NCBI GenBank assembly: GCA_965198655.1
Contig: OZ240668.1
Location: forward strand, 3,596,001 to 3,660,000
Reading direction: 5' to 3'
Length of the DNA stretch: 64,000 nucleotides
Source of the DNA: Lichenicola sp965198655
GTDB lineage: Bacteria; Pseudomonadota; Alphaproteobacteria; Acetobacterales; Acetobacteraceae
In this document: one piece after another, positions 18,602-28,388 of the stretch
How positions within the stretch are numbered: position 1 is the stretch's first letter
Layout of the letters: each line of letters starts with the position of its first letter
Position numbers and translations under genes: made by a program
Notes under the pieces: generated by a model
What the model saw: only the letters and a program-made list of their open reading frames with translations
The model's database searches: none
What the model was told of the DNA's origin: nothing

Positions 18602-19981
18602 TCAATGCGGCGTTCCTGCGCGCGACAGGACGTCCGGTGCCGCCGTGGATGGATCGATCCCGGTCCCGTCACCGTCGCCATCCGCCGGCGGAGCGGTTTC
18701 CGGGAACAGCAGCCAGACCGACAGCACGCAGGCGAGGCCGGCGGCGGTCAGCACCCCGAAGCCGGCAGCCAGCGACCGGTCGGCCAGGAAGCCGCCCAGG
18801 GTGGTGCTGAAGCTGGCGCCGGCGCCGATCGCCAGCCCAAGCAGCCCCAGGCACAGGTTGAACCGGCCGGTGCCGCGGCTGAGGTCGGCTGCCACCAGCG
18901 GCAGCATCACCCCGAAGGCGGCGGAGCTGACCGCGTCCAGCAGTTGCGCCGTCACGATCATCCACGGTGCGCTCGACGCCGCCAGCAGCAGGCCGCGCAG
19001 CGGCAGCGCCGTGAACGCCAGCAGCATCACCGGGCGCCTGCCGTAGACGCCGGCCCAGTGGCCGATCCGCGGCGACAACAACGCGCCGATCACCTGCGGC
19101 AACAGGATGCAGGCGGCGATCACCAGCTCGGCCAGGTGTCCGGCCTCGCGCGTCACCTCGCCCGCCGCCAGCGGCAGCATGCCGGCGGCGGACAGGTGGA
19201 AGAACACGACGCACACGCCGAACCCGTACAGCCGCCGGTTGCGCAGCAGGGTGCGCAACCCATGCTGCGGCCGCGACGACGAGGGGGACGCGTGGCCGGC
19301 ACGGGGCGGCGCGTCGTCCGGCGGCGGCACACGGGCGATGGCACGGAGCGCCAGGAGGCCCGGCAGGGCCATCGCGGCGCCGAGGTAGAAGGTCGCCCGA
19401 GCGGAGGCGAAGTAGCCGACCCCGCCCATCAGCCCGGCCGACAAGGCGGCGCCGATCTGGGCGAAGCTGTTGTTGCGTCCGAACCGTTCGCCCAGGGCTG
19501 CGGAGGTTGCTGCCGCGGAGGCCGGTGCCGCGGAGGCCGCGTCGCGCGACCGGTCCTGCTGCGAGCGGCTCATCGCCTGTGCCGTGACCACCGACAGGGT
19601 AATCGCCGCGATCGCCGGGTTGAGCATGCAGCTTGCGAAGCCGTGCAGCACCTCCGCCAGCGTGACCGGCAACTGTTCCGGCAGGGCCGCCAGCATCAGG
19701 CAGGACGCCACGATCGCCACGATCGAGGCCGCGGCGGCCAGGTGCTTGTTGCGCAGGAGGTCGACCGCGAGGCCTGCGGGAACCTGGCTGGCCATCGCCG
19801 TGACTGTGCCCACCGTCAGCACCAAGCCGATCTGGCCCTGGGTCCAGTGCTCGCCGGTCAGGTAGACGGCGATGAACCCTCCGAACGCCTGCTGCAGGTT
19901 GGCGACGAAGAAGTTCACCCAGTCCAGCCCGCGCTGGCTGCGCCGGTCGACAGGAACCCCCGTCGATGCGAGTGCTGGCAT
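18602..19981 (-). CDS. MFS transporter
   Basis: A 459-aa integral membrane protein with about 12 hydrophobic segments in two halves (first WVNFFVANLQQAFGGFIAVY) and a long cytoplasmic central loop. That loop is unusually rich in Ala/Ser and Arg (about 140-165) with another hydrophilic stretch near 230-250. The second half includes GHWAGVYGRRPVMLLAF, the MFS motif A equivalent. The substrate cannot be told from sequence. The stop is followed by the rhodanese gene 100 bp later; the PRC-barrel gene lies 14 bp upstream on the same strand and may be co-transcribed. Confidence 0.85.
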   Translation of the reverse strand: MPALASTGVPVDRRSQRGLDWVNFFVANLQQAFGGFIAVYLTGEHWTQGQIGLVLTVGTVTAMASQVPAGLAVDLLRNKHLAAAASIVAIVASCLMLAALPEQLPVTLAEVLHGFASCMLNPAIAAITLSVVTAQAMSRSQQDRSRDAASAAPASAAATSAALGERFGRNNSFAQIGAALSAGLMGGVGYFASARATFYLGAAMALPGLLALRAIARVPPPDDAPPRAGHASPSSSRPQHGLRTLLRNRRLYGFGVCVVFFHLSAAGMLPLAAGEVTREAGHLAELVIAACILLPQVIGALLSPRIGHWAGVYGRRPVMLLAFTALPLRGLLLAASSAPWMIVTAQLLDAVSSAAFGVMLPLVAADLSRGTGRFNLCLGLLGLAIGAGASFSTTLGGFLADRSLAAGFGVLTAAGLACVLSVWLLFPETAPPADGDGDGTGIDPSTAAPDVLSRAGTPH

Positions 19982-19995
19982 CAGGCGGCGCGACG

Positions 19996-20961
19996 TCAGG
20001 GTCGGAGCCGTTGCTTCGGGGTGGATGGAACGTCAGGCGGTGGCGGTGCCGGTGGCGTGATCGACGATCCGCCGGCCGGGTTGGACGCCGGCGGCACCGC
20101 GGCAGGCGGTGCCTGCCCGGCCGGCTCCGGGGGCGGTGCCGGGCCCAGGGACGGTGCCGGAGCAAGGCTCGTGATGCCGGAGCCGTCGGCCGGGTTCGCA
20201 GCGGCGGCCGGCGCACCGGTCGCCCCGGACGCGGCCGGCTTCGGCGGCGTCGCGACGTTGGCGCCCGTTACCACCGTCACCTGGCCGGACGCCTCGACCG
20301 CCGGCGCCGACTTGACCTCGGCTTCGGTCAGCGCCACCCGCAGCGGATCGCTTCCTTCCGGCTTGGACAGGTCGAACAACCCCCAGGCCACGGCGATCCT
20401 GCGGTTGCCCAGGCCCATGAAGCCGCCGACGTCGAGTTCGAGTGCCGCCGGGTGGCCGTCGTCGCCGATCAGCACGTCAATCACGCGTCCGACCTCGGTG
20501 TTCTCGGCCCCGCGCACGCTGCGGTCCAGCAGCCCGCCCAGCCGGTGACTGGCGGTCAGCAGCCGGAACGCGGATTGCGGCGGCACCAGCTTCTGCGGCG
20601 GGTGCAGCATCATGTCGCGCGCGATCGCGTCGGCACGGTCGCCGGCGAGCTGCGGCGGGATGGTGTCGCCCACGGGTTCCCCGGCGGCGCGAGCCGCCTC
20701 CTTGGCTATGTCGGCGTGAGCCGCCTGGTTGGTCACGCCGGCCTGAGCGGCCTGGTTGGCGGCATCGGCATGGACCGCCTGGTTGACCGCGTCGGCGTGA
20801 ACCGCCTGGTTGGTCACGCCGGCATGAGCCGTCGGCTCCCTGGTCGTGGCGCCGGCAGCAGCGGGGGCCGACGGCGCGGGCGGAAGCGGCCCGGCCTGCG
20901 CCGCGCCGCCGAGCAGGATGCCGCCCAGCAGCAGCTTCAGGCGGTGGAAACGGTCGACCAT
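19996..20961 (-). CDS. Exported PRC-barrel domain protein with 9-residue tandem repeats
   Basis: A 321-aa protein. A signal peptide (LKLLLGGILLGGAAQA) is followed by an Ala/Pro linker, five consecutive 9-residue repeats of the type ANQAVHADA, then a PRC-barrel domain (LGGLLDRSVRGAENTEVGRV, IDVLIGDDGHPAALELDVGG, RRIAVAWGLFDL). The end is a very Pro/Ala-rich tail. PRC-barrel proteins of this exported kind are common in Acetobacteraceae, with unknown role. The start ATG 20961 is set by GGGAGAA 4 bp upstream; a longer frame to 21507 is a shadow of the SDR gene. Confidence 0.78.
   Translation of the reverse strand: MVDRFHRLKLLLGGILLGGAAQAGPLPPAPSAPAAAGATTREPTAHAGVTNQAVHADAVNQAVHADAANQAAQAGVTNQAAHADIAKEAARAAGEPVGDTIPPQLAGDRADAIARDMMLHPPQKLVPPQSAFRLLTASHRLGGLLDRSVRGAENTEVGRVIDVLIGDDGHPAALELDVGGFMGLGNRRIAVAWGLFDLSKPEGSDPLRVALTEAEVKSAPAVEASGQVTVVTGANVATPPKPAASGATGAPAAAANPADGSGITSLAPAPSLGPAPPPEPAGQAPPAAVPPASNPAGGSSITPPAPPPPDVPSTPKQRLRP
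20693..20827 (-). repeat. Five 27-bp tandem repeats inside the PRC-barrel gene
   Basis: Units at 20693, 20720, 20747, 20774 and 20801, each 27 bp, share the core GCCTGGTTG (plus strand) and encode the nonapeptide array. The outermost unit at 20693 is the most diverged. Being in frame and a multiple of 3, copy number could change without breaking the gene. Confidence 0.8.
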
Positions 20962-21061
20962 CGCTTCTCCCGGCCGGTGCGGAGCCCATCCGCATCCGGT
21001 ATCTCCAGCCACCCGCCCGACGTTGCAACCCGGCGCCCGGCCGAGGAACGGAGACACGAGT

Positions 21062-21796
21062 GTGCCATACCACCCCGTTGGAGACGACCCGCGCATCGCC
21101 CTGGTCACCGGCAGCTCGCACGGCATCGGCGCCGGCATCGCCGAGCGCCTGCTGCGCGACGGCTGGACCGTGTACGGGCTCGACCGCGCGCCGGCCATCC
21201 TGCACGGCGAGCGCTTCCATCCGCTCACGGCGGACGTGTCGCAGGAGGCCGACGTGGACGCGGCCTGCGCGCGCATCGGCCGCGAGGCGGGGCGGCTGCA
21301 CGGCCTGGTGAGCAATGCCGGCATCATGGTCCGCAAGCCCCTGGCCGAGCTGTCGCTGCAGGACTGGTCCGGCGTGATCGGCACCAACCTGACCAGCCTG
21401 TTCCTGCTGGCGCGCGCCGCAGCGCCGCTGCTGCGCGGTCCGGCCGGGGATGCGGGCGCCATCGTCGCGGTCGCCTCCACACGCGCCCGCATGTCCGAGC
21501 CCGACACCGAAAGCTATGCCGCCTCCAAGGGCGGGCTGGTGGCGCTGACCCACGCGCTGGCGGTCAGCCTGGGGCCCGCGGTGCGCGCCAACTGCATCAG
21601 CCCGGGCTGGATAAACGTTTCCGGCGACACGCTGTCTCCCGCCGACCACGCCCAGCATCCGGCCGGACGGGTCGGCCGGGTGGAGGACATCGCCGCCCTC
21701 GCCGCCTGGCTGCTCGGGCCGGAAGCCGGCTTCGTCACCGGCGCGGAGTTCGTGTCCGACGGCGGCATGACCCGGAAGATGATCTACGAGGCGTGA
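21062..21796 (+). CDS. Short-chain dehydrogenase/reductase
   Basis: A 244-aa classical SDR. The cofactor loop is VTGSSHGIG (Gly-x3-Gly-x-Gly type), with SNAGI for the structural NAG motif. The active-site Ser lies in VAVASTRA, and the catalytic Tyr/Lys in ESYAASKGG. The C-terminal GPEAGFVTGAEFVSDGGMT is typical. Start is a GTG at 21062 with CGGAG about 10 bp upstream; no in-frame ATG fits the fold. The substrate is unknown. It is divergent from the PRC-barrel gene. Confidence 0.88.
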   Translation: MPYHPVGDDPRIALVTGSSHGIGAGIAERLLRDGWTVYGLDRAPAILHGERFHPLTADVSQEADVDAACARIGREAGRLHGLVSNAGIMVRKPLAELSLQDWSGVIGTNLTSLFLLARAAAPLLRGPAGDAGAIVAVASTRARMSEPDTESYAASKGGLVALTHALAVSLGPAVRANCISPGWINVSGDTLSPADHAQHPAGRVGRVEDIAALAAWLLGPEAGFVTGAEFVSDGGMTRKMIYEA

Positions 21797-21896
21797 GGCC
21801 GGCGGCGACGAGCCCGGCGGCCCATCCGGCGGCAGTGCAACCAATTGAAACGGCCAGTGCACAGCAGGGCTGTTACAGTGTTAGGCTATCCGAACC

Positions 21897-22616
21897 ATGG
21901 AACAGCTTCCCCATATCCTGATCGTCGACGACGACCGCGAGATACGCGAGCTGCTCGCGCGCTTCCTCGAGCGCAACCGGTTCCGCGTTGCCACCGCCCG
22001 CGACGGCCGCGAGGCGCGCCGCGCCTGGGCCAACGGGCACTACCAGCTCGTGGTGCTGGACCTGATGCTGCCCGGCGAAAGCGGCCTCGACCTCGCCCGC
22101 TGGATGCGCTCCCAGGGCAACGTGCCGATCGTGATGCTGACCGCGATGGGCGACGAGACCGACCGGATCATCGGCCTGGAGCTGGGCGCCGACGACTACC
22201 TGCCCAAGCCGTTCAACCCACGCGAGCTGATGGCGCGGATGCGCGCGGTGATGCGGCGCACCGGTGAGCGCGACGAGCGCAAGCCGGACGGCGAAAGCCG
22301 CGTGCTCCGCTTCGCCGGCTGGACCCTGGAGCCGCTGCGCCGCCGCCTGCTCAACCCGGACGGCGCCGAGGTGCCGCTGACCGGCGGGGAGTACGAGCTG
22401 CTGGTGGCGCTGCTCGACCGCGCCAACCGGGTGCTGACCCGCGACATGCTGCTGGACCTGCTGCGCGGCCGACAGGCCGGGCCGTTCGACCGCGCGATCG
22501 ACGTCGCCATCTCCCGGCTGCGACGCAAGCTCGAGGATGACGGCCGCAACGCCCAGGTGATCAAGACCGTGCGCGGCGGCGGCTACGTGCTGGCAGCGGA
22601 CGTCGAGCGGGTCTGA
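21897..22616 (+). CDS. OmpR-type response regulator
   Basis: A 239-aa DNA-binding response regulator. Receiver: acidic pair Asp11/Asp12, phospho-acceptor Asp55 (VVLDLMLPGESG), Thr82 and Lys104 (LPKPFNPRE). Winged-helix effector: LTGGEYELLVALLDRANRVL, then SRLRRKLEDDGRNAQVIKTV. It resembles the OmpR branch that pairs with EnvZ-like kinases, and the kinase gene follows after 13 bp. Upstream, GTTACAGTGTTAGG contains a GTTA direct repeat that might be an autoregulatory site; this is a guess. Confidence 0.93.
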   Translation: MEQLPHILIVDDDREIRELLARFLERNRFRVATARDGREARRAWANGHYQLVVLDLMLPGESGLDLARWMRSQGNVPIVMLTAMGDETDRIIGLELGADDYLPKPFNPRELMARMRAVMRRTGERDERKPDGESRVLRFAGWTLEPLRRRLLNPDGAEVPLTGGEYELLVALLDRANRVLTRDMLLDLLRGRQAGPFDRAIDVAISRLRRKLEDDGRNAQVIKTVRGGGYVLAADVERV

Positions 22617-22629
22617 CCTCGTCGTCGTC

Positions 22630-24162
22630 ATGCCGATCGCCCTACGGCTCCTGCCGCGAAGCCTGGCTGCACGCACCGCCCTGGTCCTGGTGGCGGGGCT
22701 GGTGGTGGTGCAGTTGGTGGGGCTCGGGATCCACGCGCTGGACCGGATCGACTTCGCGCGCCTGAACAACGAGCGCGAGGTCGGCGCGGAGGTCGGCGGC
22801 ATCTACCGCATGGTCGCCGACGCCAACCCGGCCGCGCGCGACGACGAGCTGCAGCGGGCGCACCTGCCGGCCGGGTTCCGTGCCGTGCTGACCACCGTGC
22901 CGGTGCTGGGCACGCTTCGTCCGGCGCCGGAACCGATCCAGCGCACCCTGCTGCACCACCTGTTCGCGATGCCGGTCCCGCTCCGCTTGCGCCCGACGCA
23001 GGTGGTGATCGCCAACAACCTGGCGGGCGGGATGCCATCCGGACCCTATGGTGGCGAGCGTCCGCCCGAGAGCCTGCCTGGGGGCCCTCCTGGGCCGGGC
23101 CAGGAGCTGCCGCCCTGGCGCGGCCTGCATCCGCCGGGATTGCAGCCGGACTGGACGCGAGAACGGTCCGGGGAGCGTCATCGCCCCGGCGAGCCGATCG
23201 CCGGCCTCGGACGCTCCTACGCCATCGCCATGCAGTTGCCGGACGACAACCGCTGGCTGACGGTGCGCTTCGTCATGCCGCTGGCCGACCCGTTCCTGTC
23301 GCCGACCCTGCCGATCGCGTTCCTGGTGATGACCATTGCCGCCGGCCTGCTCAGCGTGTGGGCGGTGCGACGCCTGACCGCGCCGCTGCGCACGCTGGCG
23401 ATCGCGGCCGAGCGGCTGGGGCGCGACGTCAACTCCGACCCGCTGCCGGAGAACGGGCCGACCGAGGTCGCCACCGCGGCGGTCGCCTTCAACACCATGG
23501 CCAGCCGGATCCGCCGCTTCGTCACCGACCGCACGCTGCTGCTGACCGCGATCGGCCACGATCTGCGCACGCCGATCACCCGGCTCAAGCTGCGCTCGGA
23601 GTTCATCGAGGACGAGGAGCTGCAGGCCCGGTTCCTGGCCGACCTCGACGAGCTGGAGGCGATGGTGTCCGCGACCCTCGCCTTCGGCCGCGACAGCGCC
23701 GACCGCGAGCCGATGGTGCCGCTCGACCTGAACGCCCTGCTCAGCACGGTGCTGGACGACGCGGTGGACGGCAGGCCGGCGCTTGCCGACCGGGTCGGCT
23801 TCGCGGCACCCCCGCCTTCCGTCACCATCCAGGCCCGGTCGCTGGCGCTGAAGCGCGCCTTCACCAACCTGGTCGGCAACGCGATCGCCTATGCCGGCGG
23901 CGTGCGGGTGACGCTGCGGCCGCGCGACGACGGCCACGTCGTGGTGCTGATCGAGGACGATGGCCCGGGCATCGCGCCGGACCAGCTCGACCGCGTGTTC
24001 GAGCCGTTCGTGCGGATCGAGACCAGCCGCAACCGGGAAACCGGCGGCACCGGGCTCGGCCTGTCGATCGCGCGCAACATCGTGCGCGGCCAGGGCGGGG
24101 ACATCACGCTCGCCAACCGCGCCCCGCACGGGCTGCGCGCCACGGTGACGCTGGTGGCGTAG
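22630..24162 (+). CDS. EnvZ-like sensor histidine kinase
   Basis: A 510-aa two-pass membrane kinase. First membrane segment about 15-35 (ALVLVAGLVVVQLVGLGI), a periplasmic region of about 180 residues, second segment about 220-240, then HAMP (RRLTAPLRTLAIAAERLGRD), the H-box IGHDLRTPITRLKLR with phospho-His310, and the ATPase boxes NAIAYAGG (N), EDDGPGIA (G1) and TGLGLSIARNIVRGQGG (G2). Part of the periplasmic region (about 138-195) is unusually rich in Pro, Gly and Arg. It is co-transcribed with the response regulator. Confidence 0.93.
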   Translation: MPIALRLLPRSLAARTALVLVAGLVVVQLVGLGIHALDRIDFARLNNEREVGAEVGGIYRMVADANPAARDDELQRAHLPAGFRAVLTTVPVLGTLRPAPEPIQRTLLHHLFAMPVPLRLRPTQVVIANNLAGGMPSGPYGGERPPESLPGGPPGPGQELPPWRGLHPPGLQPDWTRERSGERHRPGEPIAGLGRSYAIAMQLPDDNRWLTVRFVMPLADPFLSPTLPIAFLVMTIAAGLLSVWAVRRLTAPLRTLAIAAERLGRDVNSDPLPENGPTEVATAAVAFNTMASRIRRFVTDRTLLLTAIGHDLRTPITRLKLRSEFIEDEELQARFLADLDELEAMVSATLAFGRDSADREPMVPLDLNALLSTVLDDAVDGRPALADRVGFAAPPPSVTIQARSLALKRAFTNLVGNAIAYAGGVRVTLRPRDDGHVVVLIEDDGPGIAPDQLDRVFEPFVRIETSRNRETGGTGLGLSIARNIVRGQGGDITLANRAPHGLRATVTLVA

Positions 24163-24174
24163 GCGCGCCCTCCA

Positions 24175-25767
24175 TCAGGGCCTCGGCTGACGGTGGTCGC
24201 AGCGATACGGCGGCAGCCAGCACGGCCAGCCGAGGCCGACCGACGCGCCCCAGCGGACCGGCGTCCCGCCCCCGCCGGCACCCCTCGGATCGTTCGACAC
24301 GAAGGCGACCGGTCCGGCGAACGGATCCTGCAGCGCGATCAGGCGCACCCCTTCGGAGTCCGGGATCGCCCGGAACTGGAGGATGTTGCGGCGTATGCCA
24401 CGGGAGTCCTGGATAACGGAGTCGCCGAAATAGGTGGCCTGGAACCCCGGCGTCGGCCCGGGATACTGCACGAGCCAGGCCGGCGCCCCGTCCACCACCC
24501 GGACCGGCAGCACATGCAGGCCGAGCGGCAGCATCGCGACCGCGCACGCCCCGGCCACGGTACGGCGGCGCGGGCCATGCCACAGCGCCCGGACGACGAC
24601 GAAGCCGAGCAGGGCGAACCCGGGCAGGATCCACTTGAAGTAGTGGATGTTCCCGTAGCGCCACAGGCCGGACGGGAGCAGGTCGGCGTAGGACAGGAAC
24701 AAGGCGACATACGGCACGATCAGCAGCGTCAGCAGCAGGAGGTTGTCCCGCGCCGGGCCCGGCTGGAGTACCGGCACCGCCGCCATGCCCATGATCCCCA
24801 GCGCCATCCACGGCAGCCGTCGCAGCATCCCAGCCCCGTCCGGATACCACGGCCTGGGATCGATCAGCAGCGTGTACGCCTTCCAGCCGAGCCCGTGCAG
24901 GTGGAAGCCCAGGCTGCGGGACTGGATCATGTACTGGCTGGGATGCGGTCCGTAGATGCGCAGGTAGAGCAGCGCCCACGCCACCAGCACCGGACCGAAG
25001 CCGGCGGCGATCCAGGACAGGTCTGCAGCACCCCATCCCGTCCCGCGCCGCGCCGCCAGCAGGCGGTCGACCGCCATGAACGACGCCCAGCACCCGACGA
25101 TCAGCAGGTCGGTCGGCCGCGTGATCGGAAGAAGGGCGGCGAGCGCGCCGAGTGCCGCGAGCATCCCCTTCCGCCCCGCCTGGTTGGCGTCGGCAGGACC
25201 AGCACGGAGCATCGCGGTCAGCGCCAGCAGCCACCAGATCAGCGCCGCGGACAGGGTGGTGCTCCAGGGCTCGGCCCAGGCCGACAGGATCGGCTGCCCG
25301 ATCACCGACCCCAGCAGGAACAACGGCGCCGCGACGGCGGCCGGCACGTCGCATCGCCTGGCGAAGCCGAGATAGCCGGCGTAGGCGGCGAGCAGGCAGG
25401 CCAGGTCGGGCAGCAGGACGACGTGACCCCAGCCCGGCCCGGTGGACCAACGCGTGACGGCGGCGAACGAGGCGACCAGCAGCGGGTAGCCAAGCGGATA
25501 CCAGTGCTGCGCCGGATCGAGATCGCGGGATGCCAGCGCCCGCGCCGACAGGAGATAATGCGACTGGTCGAACCAGCCGAACCAGCCGAGCGGGAACCGG
25601 ACCGAGTTTCCCGGCGCCGCCGGATCGTTGGCGTAGCTCCACAGATAGGCGACCGCGAGCAGCACCGCGCCGAGCCGGACCCAGTGTCGCTCCGTTCCCG
25701 CGGACCACATGACGGTCGCGGCCGAGGCGGCGCGGCGAACAAGGGAACGCACCGGCTGCCACTCCAT
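24175..25767 (-). CDS. Polytopic membrane protein, glycosyltransferase-like
   Basis: A 530-aa inner-membrane protein with roughly ten hydrophobic segments and a short C-terminal non-membrane part. The first loop after the N-terminal membrane segment holds WFDQSHYLLSARALASRDLD, similar in layout to lipid-linked sugar transferases of the GT39/ArnT class, which carry an acidic residue there. I cannot name the substrate, and the family call is weak. Start ATG 25767 is preferred to a frame from 25830. It is convergent with the kinase gene and diverges from the DedA-like gene. Confidence 0.6.
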   Translation of the reverse strand: MEWQPVRSLVRRAASAATVMWSAGTERHWVRLGAVLLAVAYLWSYANDPAAPGNSVRFPLGWFGWFDQSHYLLSARALASRDLDPAQHWYPLGYPLLVASFAAVTRWSTGPGWGHVVLLPDLACLLAAYAGYLGFARRCDVPAAVAAPLFLLGSVIGQPILSAWAEPWSTTLSAALIWWLLALTAMLRAGPADANQAGRKGMLAALGALAALLPITRPTDLLIVGCWASFMAVDRLLAARRGTGWGAADLSWIAAGFGPVLVAWALLYLRIYGPHPSQYMIQSRSLGFHLHGLGWKAYTLLIDPRPWYPDGAGMLRRLPWMALGIMGMAAVPVLQPGPARDNLLLLTLLIVPYVALFLSYADLLPSGLWRYGNIHYFKWILPGFALLGFVVVRALWHGPRRRTVAGACAVAMLPLGLHVLPVRVVDGAPAWLVQYPGPTPGFQATYFGDSVIQDSRGIRRNILQFRAIPDSEGVRLIALQDPFAGPVAFVSNDPRGAGGGGTPVRWGASVGLGWPCWLPPYRCDHRQPRP

Positions 25768-25922
25768 CAACCTGTATGGAGGTCTTGTCCCATCTGATCC
25801 GCTGCCGACACAATCCCGTCCGCCGCCCACATGGAACGGCGCGCGCGGCCAGACGCCCCTGCCGCGTCGGGCATCGCGCTGCTACACCGCAGCCTTGCTT
25901 CGTTCGGGGGGACCGGCTTCCC

Positions 25923-26498
25923 ATGCTCCAGCGTCTTTATGCCCGCGTGCTGGCCCTCGCCGCGACACCGGCGGCGCCGGCCTGGCTGGCCGCGGTCGCG
26001 GTGGCCGAGGGCAGCTTCTTCCCGGTGCCGCCGGACCTGCTGCTGATCCCGATGGTGCTGGCGAGGCCGGACCGCGCCTGGCGGCTGGCGGCGATCTGCA
26101 CCCTGGCCAGCCTGTGCGGCGGCGCGGTCGGCTGGCTGATCGGCGCCGAGCTGGTCCAGCTCGCGGGCAGGCTGATCCATTTCTACCATGCCGAGCACGC
26201 GCTCGCCGTCTACCGCGACCGCTTCGCCCGCTACGGCTTCGCGGTGATCCTGCTGAAGGGTCTGACGCCGGTTCCCTACAAGGTGGTGGCGATCGCCGCC
26301 GGGGCCGCACGTTACAGCCTTCCCTTGTTCCTGCTGGCGAGCCTGCTCACCCGCGGCGCCCGCTTCTTCCTGCTCGCCGCCCTGCTGCGTCGCTTCGGGG
26401 AACGGGCGGAAGCGTTCATCGCCCGCCGCCTGACGATCCTGGCCTCGGTTGCGGCAATCCTGATCGTCGGCGGCGTGTTGGTGGCCTTGCGTGCGTGA
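25923..26498 (+). CDS. YqaA/DedA-like (VTT domain) membrane protein
   Basis: A 191-aa inner-membrane protein. The VTT/DedA pattern is seen as EGSFFPVPPDLLLIPMVLA near residues 27-45, and FAVILLKGLTPVPYKVVAIAAG near 108-129, with the conserved Pro-Val-Pro; hydrophobic C-terminal segments follow. DedA/VTT proteins are lipid scramblases or support membrane energy homeostasis. The start ATG 25923 is the first that gives the family N-terminus; the frame from 25776 lacks support. A second VTT protein lies at 53.7 kb. Confidence 0.82.
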   Translation: MLQRLYARVLALAATPAAPAWLAAVAVAEGSFFPVPPDLLLIPMVLARPDRAWRLAAICTLASLCGGAVGWLIGAELVQLAGRLIHFYHAEHALAVYRDRFARYGFAVILLKGLTPVPYKVVAIAAGAARYSLPLFLLASLLTRGARFFLLAALLRRFGERAEAFIARRLTILASVAAILIVGGVLVALRA

Positions 26499-26531
26499 GC
26501 AGGGGCGCGGGTGAACCGGACAGGAAGGCGA

Positions 26532-28325
26532 ATGGCCAAGCAGATCGCCGACTACGCCATCGTCGGCGACGGCCAGACCGCCGCCCTGATCGCGCGCGAC
26601 GGCTCGGTCGACTTCCTGTGCTGGCCCCGCTTCGACGACGACAGCCCGTTCAACGCCATCCTGGGCGACGATGGAAACGGGCACTGGCGGATCGCCCCCG
26701 CCGCGACCGCCGACGCCGGGGCGACCGTCGAGCGGCGCTACGCCGGCGACACCTTGATCCTCCAAAGCCTGTGGTCCTCGCCCGGCGGCCGGGTCCGGGT
26801 CACCGACTTCATGCCGCCGCGCCCCAACGACTCCGACGCCCCGTCCACCCTGATCCGCATCGTGGACGGGCTGGAAGGCGCCGTGCCGATGCACATGTCG
26901 CTCCGCTTGTGCTTTGACTACGGCAGCATGTCGCCCTGGACCCGGCCGCACGACAACGGCGTGCTGTGCGAGATCGGTCCCAACCAGGTGGTGCTGCACA
27001 GCCCGCTGCCGATCACGCTGGGGGATGCCGAAGGCTAGCTCGACTTCACGGTGTCGTCCGGCGAACGGCAGGTGTTCGTGCTGGGCTACACCGCAGCACA
27101 TTGCGACCCGGCACCGCTGCCCGACGTGGCGCGGGCGTTGCGCGACACCGACCGCCACTGGCGCGACTGGATGGCGCGCTACAACAAGCGCACGCCCTGG
27201 GACGCGGCGGTGAAGCGCTCGCTGCTGACGCTCAAGGCGCTGATCCATCAGCCCACCGGCGGCCTGCTCGCCGCCGCCACCACCTCGCTGCCGGAGCAGC
27301 CAGGCGGGTCGATGAACTGGGACTACCGCTACACCTGGCTGCGCGACGCCACCTTCACCCTGACCGCGCTGCTCAACGCCGGCTACCAGGAGGAGGCCGC
27401 GCGCTGGAGCGACTGGATCAAGCGCGCCATCGGCGGCGACCCGGACAAGATACAGATCATGTACCGGCTCGACGGGCGGCGTCACCTCGACGAGTGGCAG
27501 GCGGGCTGGCTGCCCGGCCACGAGGGCGCGCGGCCGGTGCGGATCGGCAACGAAGCCGCCGCCCAGACGCAGCTCGACGTGCTGGGCGAGCTGGTGGACG
27601 CGATGCATTTCAGCAGGCGCGCCGGCCTCGACGCGCAGGAGCGCGCGCTGGAGGTCGAGACGGTGCTGATCAGGCACATCGAGCAGGTATGGGACCGTCC
27701 CGGCTCCGACATCTGGGAGAACCGCGGCGAGCCGCGGCTTTATACCTACTCGGTGGCGATGGCCTGGGTGGCGATCGACCGCCACCTGCACGGCCACGAC
27801 AGCGCGGGGCGGCTCGACGACGACCGACGCGACACCCTCGCCAGGCTCGCGCAGCGGATCCACGACACGGTCTGCGAGAAGGGCTTCGACGCGAAGCGCA
27901 ACAGCTTCGTGCGGGCGTTCGGCGACGACGCGCTCGACGGCTCCCTGCTGCTGCTGCCGCTGGTCGGCTTCCTGCCGGTGTCGGACCCGCGCATCGCCGG
28001 CACGATCGCCGCGATCGAGGCCGGGCTGGTCGAGGACGGCTTCGTTCGTCGCAACAAGGCGCCGGAGCATGGCGCGCACGAGGGCAGCTTCCTCGCCTGC
28101 TCCTGCTGGCTGGCGCAGTGCATGGTGCTGCAAGGCCGTCGCGACGAGGCGCGCGCGATGATCGACCGCATCGTCGGCGTGTCCAACGACGTCGGCCTGC
28201 TGTCGGAGGAGTACCACGTCGGCGAGCGTCGCCTGCTCGGCAACATCCCGCAGGCGCTGTCGCATCTGGGGCTGATCAACGCGGTCCTGCGATACTGCGG
28301 CGAAGGCATCAGCCGCACCCGCTGA
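26532..28325 (+). pseudogene. GH15 glucoamylase/trehalase-like gene with in-frame amber codon
   Basis: The two open parts lie in the same frame, separated only by TAG at 27036-27038. Without that codon the product would be 597 aa, the usual length for bacterial GH15 proteins of the trehalase/glucoamylase group. The N-terminal part reads IADYAIVGDGQTAALIARDG and SVDFLCWPRFDDDSPFNAIL. The catalytic part has NWDYRYTWLRDATFTL and the late SEEYHVGERRLLGNIPQAL. GGAAGG sits about 3 bp before ATG 26532. Either a recent nonsense mutation, a sequencing error, or readthrough. The first 168 aa alone lack the catalytic domain. The role would be hydrolysis of alpha-glucosidic bonds. Confidence 0.82.
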
Positions 28326-28388
28326 CGAACCGGGCGCTAGAGCCGACGTTGGTCGCGCAGCCGGCGGGTCCGGTCTGGAGAGCGGGCC

